From Gammaproteobacteria bacterium (lineage in GTDB: Bacteria > Pseudomonadota > Gammaproteobacteria > Steroidobacterales > Steroidobacteraceae): a DNA stretch of 64,000 bases. Position 1 is the first letter of the stretch. Each line of letters opens with the position of its first letter. The notes under the pieces are model-generated. The model ran no database searches. It had not been told where the DNA came from and saw only the letters and a program-made list of their open reading frames with translations. Positions 9,480 through 18,728 of this stretch are shown here, one piece after another. The DNA lies in assembly GCA_947455595.1 (NCBI GenBank), contig CANGOP010000007.1, positions 62,001 through 126,000 on the forward strand, given 5' to 3'. Made by a program: the position numbers and the translations under genes.

Positions 9480-10540
9480 GGGGAGCTGCCGTGCGACTGC
9501 TGCGTTTGGCCGGAATCGCCGGATTACTCGGGGTCGCCACGGTGGCGCGTGCGGACAGTGAGGCACGCCGTTGGCTCGCCGATATGACCGAGGCACTTGC
9601 CACGCAGTCTTACGCCGGTGAGTTTTTGCATTTGGGCAATGGCCCCGTTGAAAAGCTCCGGATCATGCATCGCGTCCGGGATGGTCATGTCTCGGAGCGA
9701 CTGGTGGGTCTCGGTAACGCGCGTCGCGAAGTGCTGCGCAATGACGGTGACATGCAGGTCATTCTGCCGGACCAAGCGGTCATCGTGATGGAGGAAGCGC
9801 CATCGGCCGGGTCCTTACTCGGTTCGCTACCGACCTTCGACGTCGACGTCGAGGAACATTACCAAGTCGAATTCTCAGGCCTCGCCCGCGTGATCGGGCG
9901 ATCGGCGCGCGTGGTGACCGTGGAGTCTAAGGACGCCTATCGGTTCGGGTATCGCTTGTGGCTGGATGAGACCACGCGCATTCCCTTGCGTACGGATTTG
10001 ATTGACAGCAAAGGCCGGGTCTTGGAGCAGGTGGTCTTCACAACCCTGGACATCGGGGCCGCGATTCCAGACAGCGCGTTTCGTACCTCGATCGACACCA
10101 GTCGGTTCAGCGTCGTGCGTGAGCATGCCCATGATGGGGAGACGGGCCATGACGATGAATGGACGTTGAGTCATCTGCCGCCGGGCTATCGCATTCGGTC
10201 GCGCTCCATTGAGCGCCTGCCGGGTACGGGGGCGCCAGCCACGCATCTACTCATCACGGATGGGCTAGCCAGCGTCTCCGTCTTCATCGAAGAGCCTCCG
10301 GCGCCGCCCCGGCAGGGTGTGGAAGGGGAGGGCCGTTTTGGCTCTGCCTATGCGTATTCTCGCATCGTGGCGGGCCACCAAGTCACCGCCGTGGGCGAGG
10401 TTCCGGCGGTCACGGTCGCCTTTTTGGCGGGCGCGGTGGTCCCGGCGGGTCGTCAGCGCGTCGAATTGGGGCCTAATGCCCCGATTCCACCCCTCGTGCC
10501 CTCGCGGGGGTCGCGCCCGCGTCTGCCTCCCCGCCCATGA
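9476..10540 (+). CDS. rseB: Sigma-E regulatory protein RseB (MucB)
   Basis: Periplasmic protein that binds RseA and protects it from DegS cleavage. The 354-residue product has a signal peptide (about 1-26, ending VARADS), a LolA-like N-terminal domain starting at ARRWLADMTEAL, and the C-terminal MucB domain (LPPGYRI onward). The last 25 residues are Pro/Arg-rich. It overlaps rseA by four bases and the next gene by four. Neither rseC/mucC nor a mucD-type protease follows. Confidence 0.88.
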   Translation: MRGAAVRLLRLAGIAGLLGVATVARADSEARRWLADMTEALATQSYAGEFLHLGNGPVEKLRIMHRVRDGHVSERLVGLGNARREVLRNDGDMQVILPDQAVIVMEEAPSAGSLLGSLPTFDVDVEEHYQVEFSGLARVIGRSARVVTVESKDAYRFGYRLWLDETTRIPLRTDLIDSKGRVLEQVVFTTLDIGAAIPDSAFRTSIDTSRFSVVREHAHDGETGHDDEWTLSHLPPGYRIRSRSIERLPGTGAPATHLLITDGLASVSVFIEEPPAPPRQGVEGEGRFGSAYAYSRIVAGHQVTAVGEVPAVTVAFLAGAVVPAGRQRVELGPNAPIPPLVPSRGSRPRLPPRP

Positions 10541-10776
10541 GTCGTCTGACCGTTTACAGCCGGGAAGACTGCCCGCTGTGCGAAGAATTGCTTGCCGAGC
10601 TGCTGCCGTGGGCAGATGAACGGGGGTTCGCGGTTCAGATCATCGATGTCGACTCCGATCCGCAACTGCTCCGCCGTTATGGTCTCAAAGTGCCGTTGGT
10701 GGATTGGTCGGGGGAAACCGTGTGTTTCGGCCATTTGGACCTTTTGGCCCTGAAGACGATCACTCGCTCTGCTTAG
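10537..10776 (+). CDS. Glutaredoxin-like protein (DUF836)
   Basis: A 79-residue thioredoxin-fold protein with an N-terminal CPLC motif (Cys12 and Cys15) after the strand SRLTVYSRED, then LKVPLVDWSGE, which contains the cis-Pro typical of glutaredoxins. It probably takes part in thiol-disulfide exchange; no substrate is predicted. It overlaps rseB by four bases. It ends the operon, since a separate promoter-like element precedes lepA. Confidence 0.82.
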   Translation: MSRLTVYSREDCPLCEELLAELLPWADERGFAVQIIDVDSDPQLLRRYGLKVPLVDWSGETVCFGHLDLLALKTITRSA

Positions 10777-10802
10777 CGGGCAGTCGTAGCGGCCGGGGCT
10801 GC

Positions 10803-10808
10803 TATAAT
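10803..10808 (+). promoter_or_regulatory. Candidate -10 element for lepA
   Basis: A perfect TATAAT 51 bp before the lepA start in an 82-bp intergenic gap. The GC-rich bases upstream hold no convincing -35 at 16-18 bp, so the assignment rests on the -10 and its position. Confidence 0.5.
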
Positions 10809-10858
10809 CCCGTGATTCGCCCGGCCTCCTGTAGTGCCGGCAGGACCCGACGCCTCGC

Positions 10859-12652
10859 ATGCCGAACATTCGAAATTTTTCCATCATCGCTCATGTCGAC
10901 CACGGCAAGAGCACTCTGGCTGACCGACTGATCCAGTTGTGTGGCGGCCTGCAGCAACGCGAAATGCAGGAGCAGGTTCTCGACTCAATGGACCTTGAGC
11001 GTGAGCGTGGCATCACGATCAAAGCGCAAAGCGTGACGCTGCGGTACGTCGCCCAGAATGGAGTCGACTACCAGCTCAACTTCATCGATACCCCGGGGCA
11101 CGTAGACTTCTCGTATGAGGTCTCGCGCTCACTGGCTGCCTGCGAGGGCGCGCTCTTGGTGGTGGATGCCGCCCAGGGCGTTGAAGCCCAGTCGGTCGCC
11201 AACTGCTATACGGCGTTGGATCAGGGCTTGGAAGTGCTCCCGGTCATCAACAAAATTGACCTGCCGTCGGCTGACATTGGACGCGTCTCCACTGAGATCG
11301 AAGAGATCATCGGCATCGACGCGACGGATGCTGTTGGCGTTTCCGCCAAAACGGGGCAGAACGTCGACCAGCTCCTGGAAGCGATCATTGCCCGCATTCC
11401 TGAACCCAAAGGTGATCCACAGGCGCCCCTGCAGGCGCTGATCATCGATTCTTGGTTCGATAACTATGTCGGCGTCGTGTCGCTCGTCAGGGTGATGAAC
11501 GGGACGCTCAAAAAAGGTCAGAAGATTCGCGTCTGGTCGACAGGACGGGCGCACGAATGCGCGCGTCTCGGTCGCTTCACGCCGAAGCGCGTGGACGGCG
11601 AGGAACTGTCGGCCGGTGAAGTGGGCTTCATCATCGCGGGCATCAAGGAAATCGACGGGGCCCCGGTCGGTGACACCATCACGCTGGAATCAGAGCAGTG
11701 TAAGGAAGCCTTGCCCGGCTTCAAGAAAGTTCAGCCGCGCGTGTTCGCCGGCCTGTTCCCCGTCTCGACGGATGATTACGAGCAGTTCCGCGACGCGCTG
11801 CAGAAGCTGCGTCTGAACGATTCGGCGTTGCAGTACGAACCTGAAGTCTCGACGGCACTGGGCTTCGGCTTCCGTATCGGCTTCCTCGGTCTGTTGCACA
11901 TGGAAATCGTGCAGGAGCGTCTGGAGCGCGAGTACGGTCTTGATCTTGTGACCAGTGCACCCACCGTGGTGTACGAGATTGTGACGAGCGATGGCGAGGT
12001 GCACAACGTCGATAATCCCTCGAAACTGCCACCGCTTGACCGTATTGAAGAGATGCGCGAGCCGATTATCACGGCCAATATCCTCGTTCCCCCCGAGCAT
12101 GTGGGCGGTGTTCTGCAGCTGTGTACGGAAAAACGCGGTGTGCAGAAGAAGATGTTGTACGTCGGTAATCAGGTCTCTCTGCAGTACGAACTGCCCCTGG
12201 CCGATGTCGTGCTCGACTTTTTTGATCGTCTAAAGAGCACGAGTCGTGGCTATGCGTCGTTCGACTATGAATTTAACCGCTTTCAACAAGCTAATCTCGT
12301 TCGCCTCGATGTGCTGATCAACGGTGATCGTGTGGATGCGTTGAGCCTCATCGTGCACCGCGACACGGCCTACCATCGTGGTCGCGATCTGGTCGATAAG
12401 ATGCAGGAACTTATTCCGCGGCAAATGTTCGAAGTCGCGATTCAGGCGGCTATCGGCAGTCAGGTGGTGGCACGAGCGACCGTGAAGGCGATGCGCAAGA
12501 ACGTGTTGGCCAAGTGTTACGGTGGCGACATCAGTCGTAAGCGCAAGCTTCTTGAGAAGCAGAAAGAAGGCAAGAAGCGGATGAAGCAGGTAGGTTCCGT
12601 TGAGATTCCACAGGAAGCGTTCCTCGCTGTCCTGCAACTCGGCAACAAGTAA
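10859..12652 (+). CDS. lepA: Elongation factor 4 (LepA)
   Basis: Ribosome-associated translational GTPase acting in back-translocation and 30S biogenesis. With 597 residues it is standard length. The start [19 protein letters not shown] includes the P-loop; DTPGHVDF and NKIDLP are G3 and G4. The C-terminal [20 protein letters not shown] is the LepA-specific domain. lepB follows ten bases after the stop. Confidence 0.97.
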   Translation: MPNIRNFSIIAHVDHGKSTLADRLIQLCGGLQQREMQEQVLDSMDLERERGITIKAQSVTLRYVAQNGVDYQLNFIDTPGHVDFSYEVSRSLAACEGALLVVDAAQGVEAQSVANCYTALDQGLEVLPVINKIDLPSADIGRVSTEIEEIIGIDATDAVGVSAKTGQNVDQLLEAIIARIPEPKGDPQAPLQALIIDSWFDNYVGVVSLVRVMNGTLKKGQKIRVWSTGRAHECARLGRFTPKRVDGEELSAGEVGFIIAGIKEIDGAPVGDTITLESEQCKEALPGFKKVQPRVFAGLFPVSTDDYEQFRDALQKLRLNDSALQYEPEVSTALGFGFRIGFLGLLHMEIVQERLEREYGLDLVTSAPTVVYEIVTSDGEVHNVDNPSKLPPLDRIEEMREPIITANILVPPEHVGGVLQLCTEKRGVQKKMLYVGNQVSLQYELPLADVVLDFFDRLKSTSRGYASFDYEFNRFQQANLVRLDVLINGDRVDALSLIVHRDTAYHRGRDLVDKMQELIPRQMFEVAIQAAIGSQVVARATVKAMRKNVLAKCYGGDISRKRKLLEKQKEGKKRMKQVGSVEIPQEAFLAVLQLGNK

Positions 12653-12661
12653 GGTGCCCGT

Positions 12662-13537
12662 ATGAGTTCGATGGGATTGATCTACGACTTTTCGCTCGCG
12701 CTGTTGGTGCTCGCCGCTATTTCAGGGCTCATTTTGCTGGTGGATCGTCTGACGGGTGGCGCAAAGCGCCCGGTGGGTGCGCCGATGCCGGTGGCTGTGG
12801 ACTACGCCAAGTCGTTTTTCCCGGTGATCCTGTTTGTCCTCGTGATTCGCGCATTCGTGTTTGAACCCTTCCGGATCCCGTCGGACTCCATGATGCCGAC
12901 GTTGCTGGACGGTGATTTTATCTTTGTGAGCAAGTTCAGTTACGGGCTGCGCTTGCCGGTCTCAAACGTGAAGGTCGTCGAGACGGGTAGCCCCAAGCGG
13001 GGGGATGTCATCGTCTTTCACAAGCCCAGTGAGCCGCAGGTGAACTACATCAAGCGACTCATTGGATTGCCGGGTGATCGCATTGAGGTGCGTGGTGATG
13101 CCGTTTGGGTCAACGGCGTGGAAATGGTGACGCGCGACGAGGGGCCGTTCGTCGAGGATGACTGCTACCAAAACTTTCATCAGGGAACCGAGCACCTGGA
13201 TGCGGGCGATCATCGCGTGATGTATTGCCCCGTTGAGCCTCGACGGATGTATCGCAAGTGCACGGACTCCCGCGACCTTTCGGAGTGCCCGGTGGACCCT
13301 TCGGTGACTGCCGCACTGTCGGCTGATGCGACGTTGGCGCCGATGGGGGTCTTCTACGTACCGCCGGGACACTACTTCTTTATGGGCGACAATCGCGACA
13401 ACAGTGCCGATAGCCGCTTCGCTGAACTCGGTTTCGTGCCCGAGGACCATCTCGTTGGCAAGGCGGTTCGTATCTGGGCGAGCTTCGGTGCGCACTTCAT
13501 GCCCCGCTGGCGCCGGATCGGCATGCCGGTCCGCTGA
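12662..13537 (+). CDS. lepB: Signal peptidase I
   Basis: Inner-membrane serine protease that removes signal peptides from exported proteins. It has 291 residues with two N-terminal membrane segments (about 9-28 and 50-66). The catalytic serine is Ser76 in PSDSMMPTL and the general-base lysine is Lys131 in YIKRLIGLPGD. The late box GDNRDNSADSR is present. The order lepA-lepB-DUF4845-rnc-era is widespread in gammaproteobacteria. Confidence 0.96.
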   Translation: MSSMGLIYDFSLALLVLAAISGLILLVDRLTGGAKRPVGAPMPVAVDYAKSFFPVILFVLVIRAFVFEPFRIPSDSMMPTLLDGDFIFVSKFSYGLRLPVSNVKVVETGSPKRGDVIVFHKPSEPQVNYIKRLIGLPGDRIEVRGDAVWVNGVEMVTRDEGPFVEDDCYQNFHQGTEHLDAGDHRVMYCPVEPRRMYRKCTDSRDLSECPVDPSVTAALSADATLAPMGVFYVPPGHYFFMGDNRDNSADSRFAELGFVPEDHLVGKAVRIWASFGAHFMPRWRRIGMPVR

Positions 13538-13548
13538 GAGGGGACTCC

Positions 13549-13929
13549 ATGCGTCAACCCCGAGAGTCGACTGTCCGCGGTGTAAGCCTGTTATCAGCAC
13601 TCTTTCTGCTGTTCGGGCTGGGGTTCGCGGTGGTGATTGGGGGCCGTCTCGTGCCGCTCTATCTGGAGTTCAAGGGCGTGTCGCAGACGCTTGAAGGTAT
13701 CGCGCAGGGCGACAGCCAAGACGAAGCGACGGTACGCTCTTTGTTGGTGCGGGGCTTTGATACGGCGGGCGTCACGACCATCAAGCCGAGTGACGTCGAT
13801 ATCACCCGGGCGGATGGCGAGCTGACGGTATCCGCAGACTATGACGCGGTGGCGCCGTTCATCGGTAATGTGGGTTTCGTGGTGCATTTCCATAAGACTG
13901 TCACGGTCGCTGGCGCAAAACAGTCGTGA
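13549..13929 (+). CDS. DUF4845 membrane protein
   Basis: A 126-residue protein with one N-terminal membrane segment (about 11-32) and a small soluble domain, predicted periplasmic. It belongs to the DUF4845 family, which sits between lepB and rnc in many gammaproteobacteria; its role is unknown. GAGAGGGG precedes ATG 13549. Its TGA overlaps the GTG of rnc. Confidence 0.83.
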   Translation: MRQPRESTVRGVSLLSALFLLFGLGFAVVIGGRLVPLYLEFKGVSQTLEGIAQGDSQDEATVRSLLVRGFDTAGVTTIKPSDVDITRADGELTVSADYDAVAPFIGNVGFVVHFHKTVTVAGAKQS

Positions 13930-14627
13930 AAGTTGCGCCGGGCAATGATGCCGAATGGCTGTTTCTCGCGGTCGGTTACCGCGCTCGCGACAAAGCACTG
14001 TTGGAGCGGGCGCTGACGCATCGGTCGTCCACCGGCGCCGATAACGAGCGCCTCGAGTTTCTCGGTGATGCCGTGCTGTCGTTCGTTGTCGCGGATCTCC
14101 TGTACCGGGACTTTGGGCAGTCTGACGAAGGTGATCTGACCCGCTATCGGGCGGCGCTGGTGAGCGGCGATGTCCTTGCCGACGTGGGCAAGCGCACCGG
14201 TATCGGCGAGCGGGTGCGACTCGGTTCGGGCGAATTGCGCTCCGGCGGGTTTCGACGTCCCTCGATTCTCGGGGATGCCTTCGAGGCGGTATTGGGATTT
14301 ATTTACCTTGACGGTGGCATGGACGCTGTTCGCGACGTGATTGAGCGACTCTGGAGTGCTCGGGTGGCGGCGATTCGTGAATCGCCACCGGAGAAGGATC
14401 CGAAGACGCGGTTGCAGGAATGGTTGCAGGGGCGCTCGCTGGGGCTGCCGGAGTATCTCGAGGAGTCTGTCCGTGGCGAACCCCACGCGCGGACCTTTAC
14501 CGTGTTGTGCCGGGTGGCGCAGTCGGAGATCGAAGCGCGGGGAGTCGGTTCTAGCCGACGCCGCGCCGAACAGCTGGCTGCCGAGCAAGTGCTCGCGGCT
14601 TTGGCAAAGGAAATTGTGAATGACTGA
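13926..14627 (+). CDS. rnc: Ribonuclease III
   Basis: Double-strand-specific endoribonuclease for rRNA and mRNA processing, 233 residues. The signature ERLEFLGDAVL places acidic residues at 41, 44 and 48, and LGDAFEAVLGF gives Asp117 and Glu120, matching the two-metal site of E. coli RNase III. A dsRNA-binding domain occupies about 155-230. The GTG start overlaps the DUF4845 stop; the 3' end overlaps era by eight bases. Confidence 0.96.
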   Translation: MKVAPGNDAEWLFLAVGYRARDKALLERALTHRSSTGADNERLEFLGDAVLSFVVADLLYRDFGQSDEGDLTRYRAALVSGDVLADVGKRTGIGERVRLGSGELRSGGFRRPSILGDAFEAVLGFIYLDGGMDAVRDVIERLWSARVAAIRESPPEKDPKTRLQEWLQGRSLGLPEYLEESVRGEPHARTFTVLCRVAQSEIEARGVGSSRRRAEQLAAEQVLAALAKEIVND

Positions 14628-15528
14628 GGTATCGCATCGTTCTGGCTTCGTCGCATTGGTCGGTCGACCGAATGTGGGTAAATCCACGCTCTTGAATGCG
14701 CTCTTGGAGCAGAAGCTGTCCATCGTTTCGCCGAAGCCGCAGACGACGCGCCATCGAATTTTGGGTTTGTTGAATCGCGCGAATTATCAGATCGCGTTGG
14801 TCGACACGCCGGGGCTGCATCTGGGGGGTAAGCGGATGTTGAATTCGGTCATGAACCGGACGGCAGCCTCGAGCCTCGCGGATGCCGATCTCGTCGCCTT
14901 TGTTGTCGAAGCCCTGCGCTTTACGGAAGAAGACGAGAATGTGCTTCAGCGGATTCAACACCTTGAACTGCCGACCGTGCTGATCGTCAACAAGGTCGAT
15001 CGGGCCCAGCCGCGTGAGCGGCTGTTGCCGTACATCGCCGATATTTCGGCGCTACACCCCTTTGTCGATGTCATCCCACTGTCGGCGCTCAAGCAGGACA
15101 ATCTGCAGGCCTTGCCGGATGTGTTGGCTAAGCACCTCCCGGAAGCCCCGCCGATGTTCCCTGCCGAGCAGTTGACCGACCGTTCTGAGAAATTCCGTAC
15201 CGCAGAAATCATTCGCGAGAAGCTGACCCTGCGCTTGCAGCAGGAGTTGCCGTACGGTCTGACCGTCGAAATCGAGCGGATGGCGGATACGGAAGATGGT
15301 CGGTTGGAAATTCATGCCGTGATTTGGGTTGAGCGCGAGGGCCAGAAGGCGATCGTGATCGGCGAGAAGGGTGCGCTGCTCAAGGAAGTAGGCCGCGCCG
15401 CTCGTTATGACCTCAACGGCATGTTCGGTCGCCGGACACACCTCGTCTTGTGGGTAAAGGTGAAGGACAATTGGGCGGACAGTGCCAACGCGCTGCGAGC
15501 CTTCGGTTACGACGGATACGAAGGCTGA
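14620..15528 (+). CDS. era: GTPase Era
   Basis: Essential GTPase that binds 16S rRNA during 30S assembly, 302 residues. GRPNVGKST (G1), DTPGLH (G3) and NKVDRA (G4) are in the N-terminal domain. The C-terminal KH domain is seen in EKGALLKEVGRAARYDL. It overlaps rnc by eight bases, implying translational coupling, and is followed by recO after one base. Confidence 0.97.
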   Translation: MTEVSHRSGFVALVGRPNVGKSTLLNALLEQKLSIVSPKPQTTRHRILGLLNRANYQIALVDTPGLHLGGKRMLNSVMNRTAASSLADADLVAFVVEALRFTEEDENVLQRIQHLELPTVLIVNKVDRAQPRERLLPYIADISALHPFVDVIPLSALKQDNLQALPDVLAKHLPEAPPMFPAEQLTDRSEKFRTAEIIREKLTLRLQQELPYGLTVEIERMADTEDGRLEIHAVIWVEREGQKAIVIGEKGALLKEVGRAARYDLNGMFGRRTHLVLWVKVKDNWADSANALRAFGYDGYEG

Positions 15529-15529
15529 C

Positions 15530-16273
15530 ATGTCCCAGGCTCGAGGCCGTCGGGTCGAGCTGCAACCTGCCTACCTTCTGCACCAGCGGGATTGGCGCGA
15601 CTCGAGCCGTATCATCGAGTTTTATGCACGGGACTATGGCCGAATTGCACTGTTTGCCAAAGGTGTTCGCAGACCCGGTAGCGGACTCGGTTCAGTGCTC
15701 AGGCCCTTTGTACCGATTCTGCTCACGTGGCAGGGGTCTGGCGATGGCGGGACGTTGATCGCCGCAGAGACCCCCCAGGTCGTTTCCCCGGTCGCGCCCG
15801 CTTGCATCATGAGCGGTTTTTACCTGAATGAACTGCTGATGAAGCTGCTCGGGCGGGAAGATCCGCATCCCGACATTTTCGAATCTTATGCGGCGACGCT
15901 GACACGCCTCACGGACCCGGTCTCAGAGCGCGCGGCCCTGCGGCTGTTCGAAAAACGCTTTCTGGATGCGCTGGGATTTGGGGTCGATTACGCCCACTGC
16001 CTGGAGGATGGCGACGGCGTCGTGTCGGGACGATACTATCGCGTCGACCCCGCTCGGGGCGTCGTGTCGGTGGTGTCGGCGCAGGCGAGCGGGGCGGTGG
16101 CCGGCGATGATCTTTTGGCGCTAGCCGCTGAATTACTCGTGGATGATGCCCAGCTGGCGGTCGCCAGACGTTTGTTAGGCGCAACGCTCGAAGCTGTTTT
16201 AGACGGCCGCGAGTTGAACAGTCGGCGAGTCGCACGCGCGGTAAAGGCGCGTCCGGCTCCAATGGAGGGTTGA
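15530..16273 (+). CDS. recO: DNA repair protein RecO
   Basis: RecO anneals ssDNA and loads RecA in the RecFOR pathway. The 247-residue protein opens with an OB-fold (ELQPAYLLHQRDWRDSSRII), continues with YGRIALFAKGVRRPGS and ends in a helical domain. ATG 15530 lies one base after the era stop; an in-frame ATG at 15482 inside era is rejected. No zinc-finger cysteines are visible, as in other gammaproteobacterial RecO proteins. Confidence 0.92.
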   Translation: MSQARGRRVELQPAYLLHQRDWRDSSRIIEFYARDYGRIALFAKGVRRPGSGLGSVLRPFVPILLTWQGSGDGGTLIAAETPQVVSPVAPACIMSGFYLNELLMKLLGREDPHPDIFESYAATLTRLTDPVSERAALRLFEKRFLDALGFGVDYAHCLEDGDGVVSGRYYRVDPARGVVSVVSAQASGAVAGDDLLALAAELLVDDAQLAVARRLLGATLEAVLDGRELNSRRVARAVKARPAPMEG

Positions 16274-16276
16274 CGG

Positions 16277-17023
16277 ATGTCGCATACACAAGTTCCCGGC
16301 TCGATTGCCTTGGGTGTCAACATTGATCACGTGGCGACGGTGCGCCAAGCGCGTCGCGCTCGCTTTCCGGACCCCTTGTTGGCCGCGTTGGTGGCCGAGC
16401 AGGCCGGTGCAGACAGCATCACGCTGCATCTGCGAGAGGATCGGCGGCATATCGTCGATCGGGACGTTGAGCGCTTTGCCATGAGCCTCACCACCCACAT
16501 GAACCTTGAAATGGCCGCGACCGACGAGATGTTGGCGATTGCTGAACGCGTTCGGCCCTCGGATGTTTGTTTGGTGCCGGAAAAGCGCACGGAAGTCACG
16601 ACGGAGGGTGGCCTCGATGTGTTCGGTGGCGGGGCGCCGCTCGCGCGTTCGGTCGCGCGCCTGCGGGATGCCGGCATTCGCGTCTCGCTCTTCATCGACC
16701 CGGATATGCGTCAGATCCAGCAGGCCGCTGCCATTGGCGCGCCCGTGATCGAGTTGCATACCGGTGCTTATGCCGAGGCTACCGGAGCGGCTCGGTGGAC
16801 GGAACTGAAGCGACTGCAGTCAGCCGCGACAGGTGCCGCCGAATTAGGCCTCGTCGTAAATGCCGGTCATGGTCTTGACTATCACAACGTTCAACCCGTG
16901 GCAGCCATCCGGGAAATCGCTGAGTTGAACATTGGTTTTGCCATCATTGCGCGCGCCATCTTTTCAGGACTCGAGCCCGCAGTGCGGGAAATGAAGCGCC
17001 TCATGATGGAGGCACGGCGTTGA
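16277..17023 (+). CDS. pdxJ: Pyridoxine 5'-phosphate synthase
   Basis: Condenses 1-deoxyxylulose 5-phosphate with 3-amino-2-oxopropyl phosphate to give pyridoxine phosphate, the last ring-closing step of vitamin B6 synthesis. The 248-residue TIM barrel shows [37 protein letters not shown] and [12 protein letters not shown], which carry the active-site residues. It follows recO after three bases and its stop overlaps acpS. Confidence 0.96.
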   Translation: MSHTQVPGSIALGVNIDHVATVRQARRARFPDPLLAALVAEQAGADSITLHLREDRRHIVDRDVERFAMSLTTHMNLEMAATDEMLAIAERVRPSDVCLVPEKRTEVTTEGGLDVFGGGAPLARSVARLRDAGIRVSLFIDPDMRQIQQAAAIGAPVIELHTGAYAEATGAARWTELKRLQSAATGAAELGLVVNAGHGLDYHNVQPVAAIREIAELNIGFAIIARAIFSGLEPAVREMKRLMMEARR

Positions 17024-17427
17024 TTTTCGGTATTGGCACCGACCTCGTCTCAATTGAGCGGATTGCCGACAGTTATCGCCGCTTCGGCCGCCACTTCGTT
17101 GAACGCATCCTGATGCCTCGGGAAGTGGCCGTATTCGATCGTTTGCCGGACCGCGAGCCACGTCGCATTCGCTTTCTCGCGCAGCGCTTCGCCGCAAAAG
17201 AGGCGATTGTGAAAGCCTTGGGGACGGGCTTTGCGCATGGCATGTGGGTGCGCGACTGTGGCGTCCTGGCCAACGAATGGGGGCGTCCCGATGTCATCTG
17301 GAGTGAGCGCGGCGCTCGGCGTGCCGCTGAACTTGGCGCAGGCGTGGGTCACATCACGCTGACGGATGAGCAGGGGTTGATCGTTGCGGTGGCCGTCCTT
17401 GAGAAGGCGGTAGGAGAGGCGCCATGA
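17020..17427 (+). CDS. acpS: Holo-[acyl-carrier-protein] synthase
   Basis: Transfers 4'-phosphopantetheine from CoA to acyl carrier protein. The 135 residues begin [14 protein letters not shown], with the metal-ligand Asp, and contain [16 protein letters not shown] with the second ligand Glu. The start is a TTG overlapping the pdxJ stop; the residue after it is exactly where other AcpS proteins begin. Gene order is the common recO-pdxJ-acpS. Confidence 0.94.
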   Translation: MIFGIGTDLVSIERIADSYRRFGRHFVERILMPREVAVFDRLPDREPRRIRFLAQRFAAKEAIVKALGTGFAHGMWVRDCGVLANEWGRPDVIWSERGARRAAELGAGVGHITLTDEQGLIVAVAVLEKAVGEAP

Positions 17428-18728
17428 AGGGCGGTTTTGAAGTTGAGATTGTCGGACTGTCGCATGAGGGGCGAGGGGTCGCCCGGCACAATGGCAAGGC
17501 GATGTTTGTCGCCGGCGCACTACCCGGTGAAACGGTATCGGTCACGCGCAACAAGCGCCGCTCCCGCCATGATGAGGCGGAGCTTGAGTCCGTGCTGGTT
17601 GCCTCGCCTGAACGTGTGGAATCACCCTGCGTGCACTTTGATCGCTGTGGCGGATGCGCCTTGCAGCATCTACAACCCCAAGCACAGTTGCGGGAAAAGC
17701 AGGCCCAGTTACAAAACGAACTGGAACGTATCGGCAAGGTGAGTCCGCAATCTTGGCTGGAACCCTTGGACGGGCCATGGCTTGGCTACCGGCGTAAAGC
17801 TCGACTGGGTGTCCGAGTTCTACCCAAGAGTGGGCGCGCGATCATTGGATTCCGTGAGCGGAGTTCCGCTTTGTTGGCCAATGTGCGGGCCTGTTCGGTG
17901 TTGGCGGAACCCGTGGGTAGCCTCGTCGATACGCTCGGTACGCTCATCAGCACGCTGTCGATCGCCGAGCAGGTGCCGCAAATCGAAATCGCGATTGGCG
18001 AGCGCATCACCGTGCTGGTGTTGCGGGTCATGCAGGCGCCCACCGATGAAGATGTGGAGACGTTGCGCGCGTTCGGCCTTGAGCGGCAGCTGTCGTTCTG
18101 GCTGCAGCCGGGCGGGCCTGCGACTGCGGGACCCATTGATCCCATGGCGCACCCCTTGGATTATTCCATTCCGGAATTTGACCTGAGGATGGAGTTTCAG
18201 CCGCTCGATTTCGTGCAAGTGAATGCCGAATTGAATCGTCGGATGATCCAGCGTGCGGTTGAGCTCCTGGATCCCAAGCCCACGGACCGCGTCTTGGATC
18301 TTTACTGCGGGCTCGGGAATTTCACCTTGCCCATCGCCCGTCGGGCCGGTGCTGTGGTGGGCGTCGAGGGTGATGAGGGGCTCGTGGCGCGTGCCCGAGC
18401 CAACGCCGAGCGAAATGGCGTGACGAACGTTCGCTTCGCGGTGGCCGATCTGTTCAAGCCGGTCGCCGATGAACTTTGGTCGCGCGAAAAATATGACCTC
18501 ATCTTGCTCGATCCGCCGCGAGCGGGATCTGTGGAGATGTTGCCGACGATCGCGGCCATGAAGGCTCGCAGAATCGTGTACGTGTCCTGCCATCCGGGCA
18601 GCCTTGCGCGAGATGCGGGGCTGTTGGTGCATGAACACGGGTATCGCCTAGTGACCGCCGGGATCATGAACATGTTCCCGCATACGGCACATGTCGAGTC
18701 GATCGCCGTCTTCGAGAGGGAAGCATGA
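17424..18728 (+). CDS. rlmD: 23S rRNA (uracil-1939-C5)-methyltransferase
   Basis: Methylates U1939 of 23S rRNA. The 434 residues show an N-terminal TRAM domain (EVEIVGLSHEGRGVAR), a 4Fe-4S motif (CVHFDRCGGC with a further Cys downstream), a SAM-binding DLYCGLGNFTLP and the catalytic DPPRAG plus YVSCHPGSLARD, in which the Cys is the likely nucleophile. It overlaps acpS and nagZ by four bases each. Confidence 0.93.
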   Translation: MKGGFEVEIVGLSHEGRGVARHNGKAMFVAGALPGETVSVTRNKRRSRHDEAELESVLVASPERVESPCVHFDRCGGCALQHLQPQAQLREKQAQLQNELERIGKVSPQSWLEPLDGPWLGYRRKARLGVRVLPKSGRAIIGFRERSSALLANVRACSVLAEPVGSLVDTLGTLISTLSIAEQVPQIEIAIGERITVLVLRVMQAPTDEDVETLRAFGLERQLSFWLQPGGPATAGPIDPMAHPLDYSIPEFDLRMEFQPLDFVQVNAELNRRMIQRAVELLDPKPTDRVLDLYCGLGNFTLPIARRAGAVVGVEGDEGLVARARANAERNGVTNVRFAVADLFKPVADELWSREKYDLILLDPPRAGSVEMLPTIAAMKARRIVYVSCHPGSLARDAGLLVHEHGYRLVTAGIMNMFPHTAHVESIAVFEREA

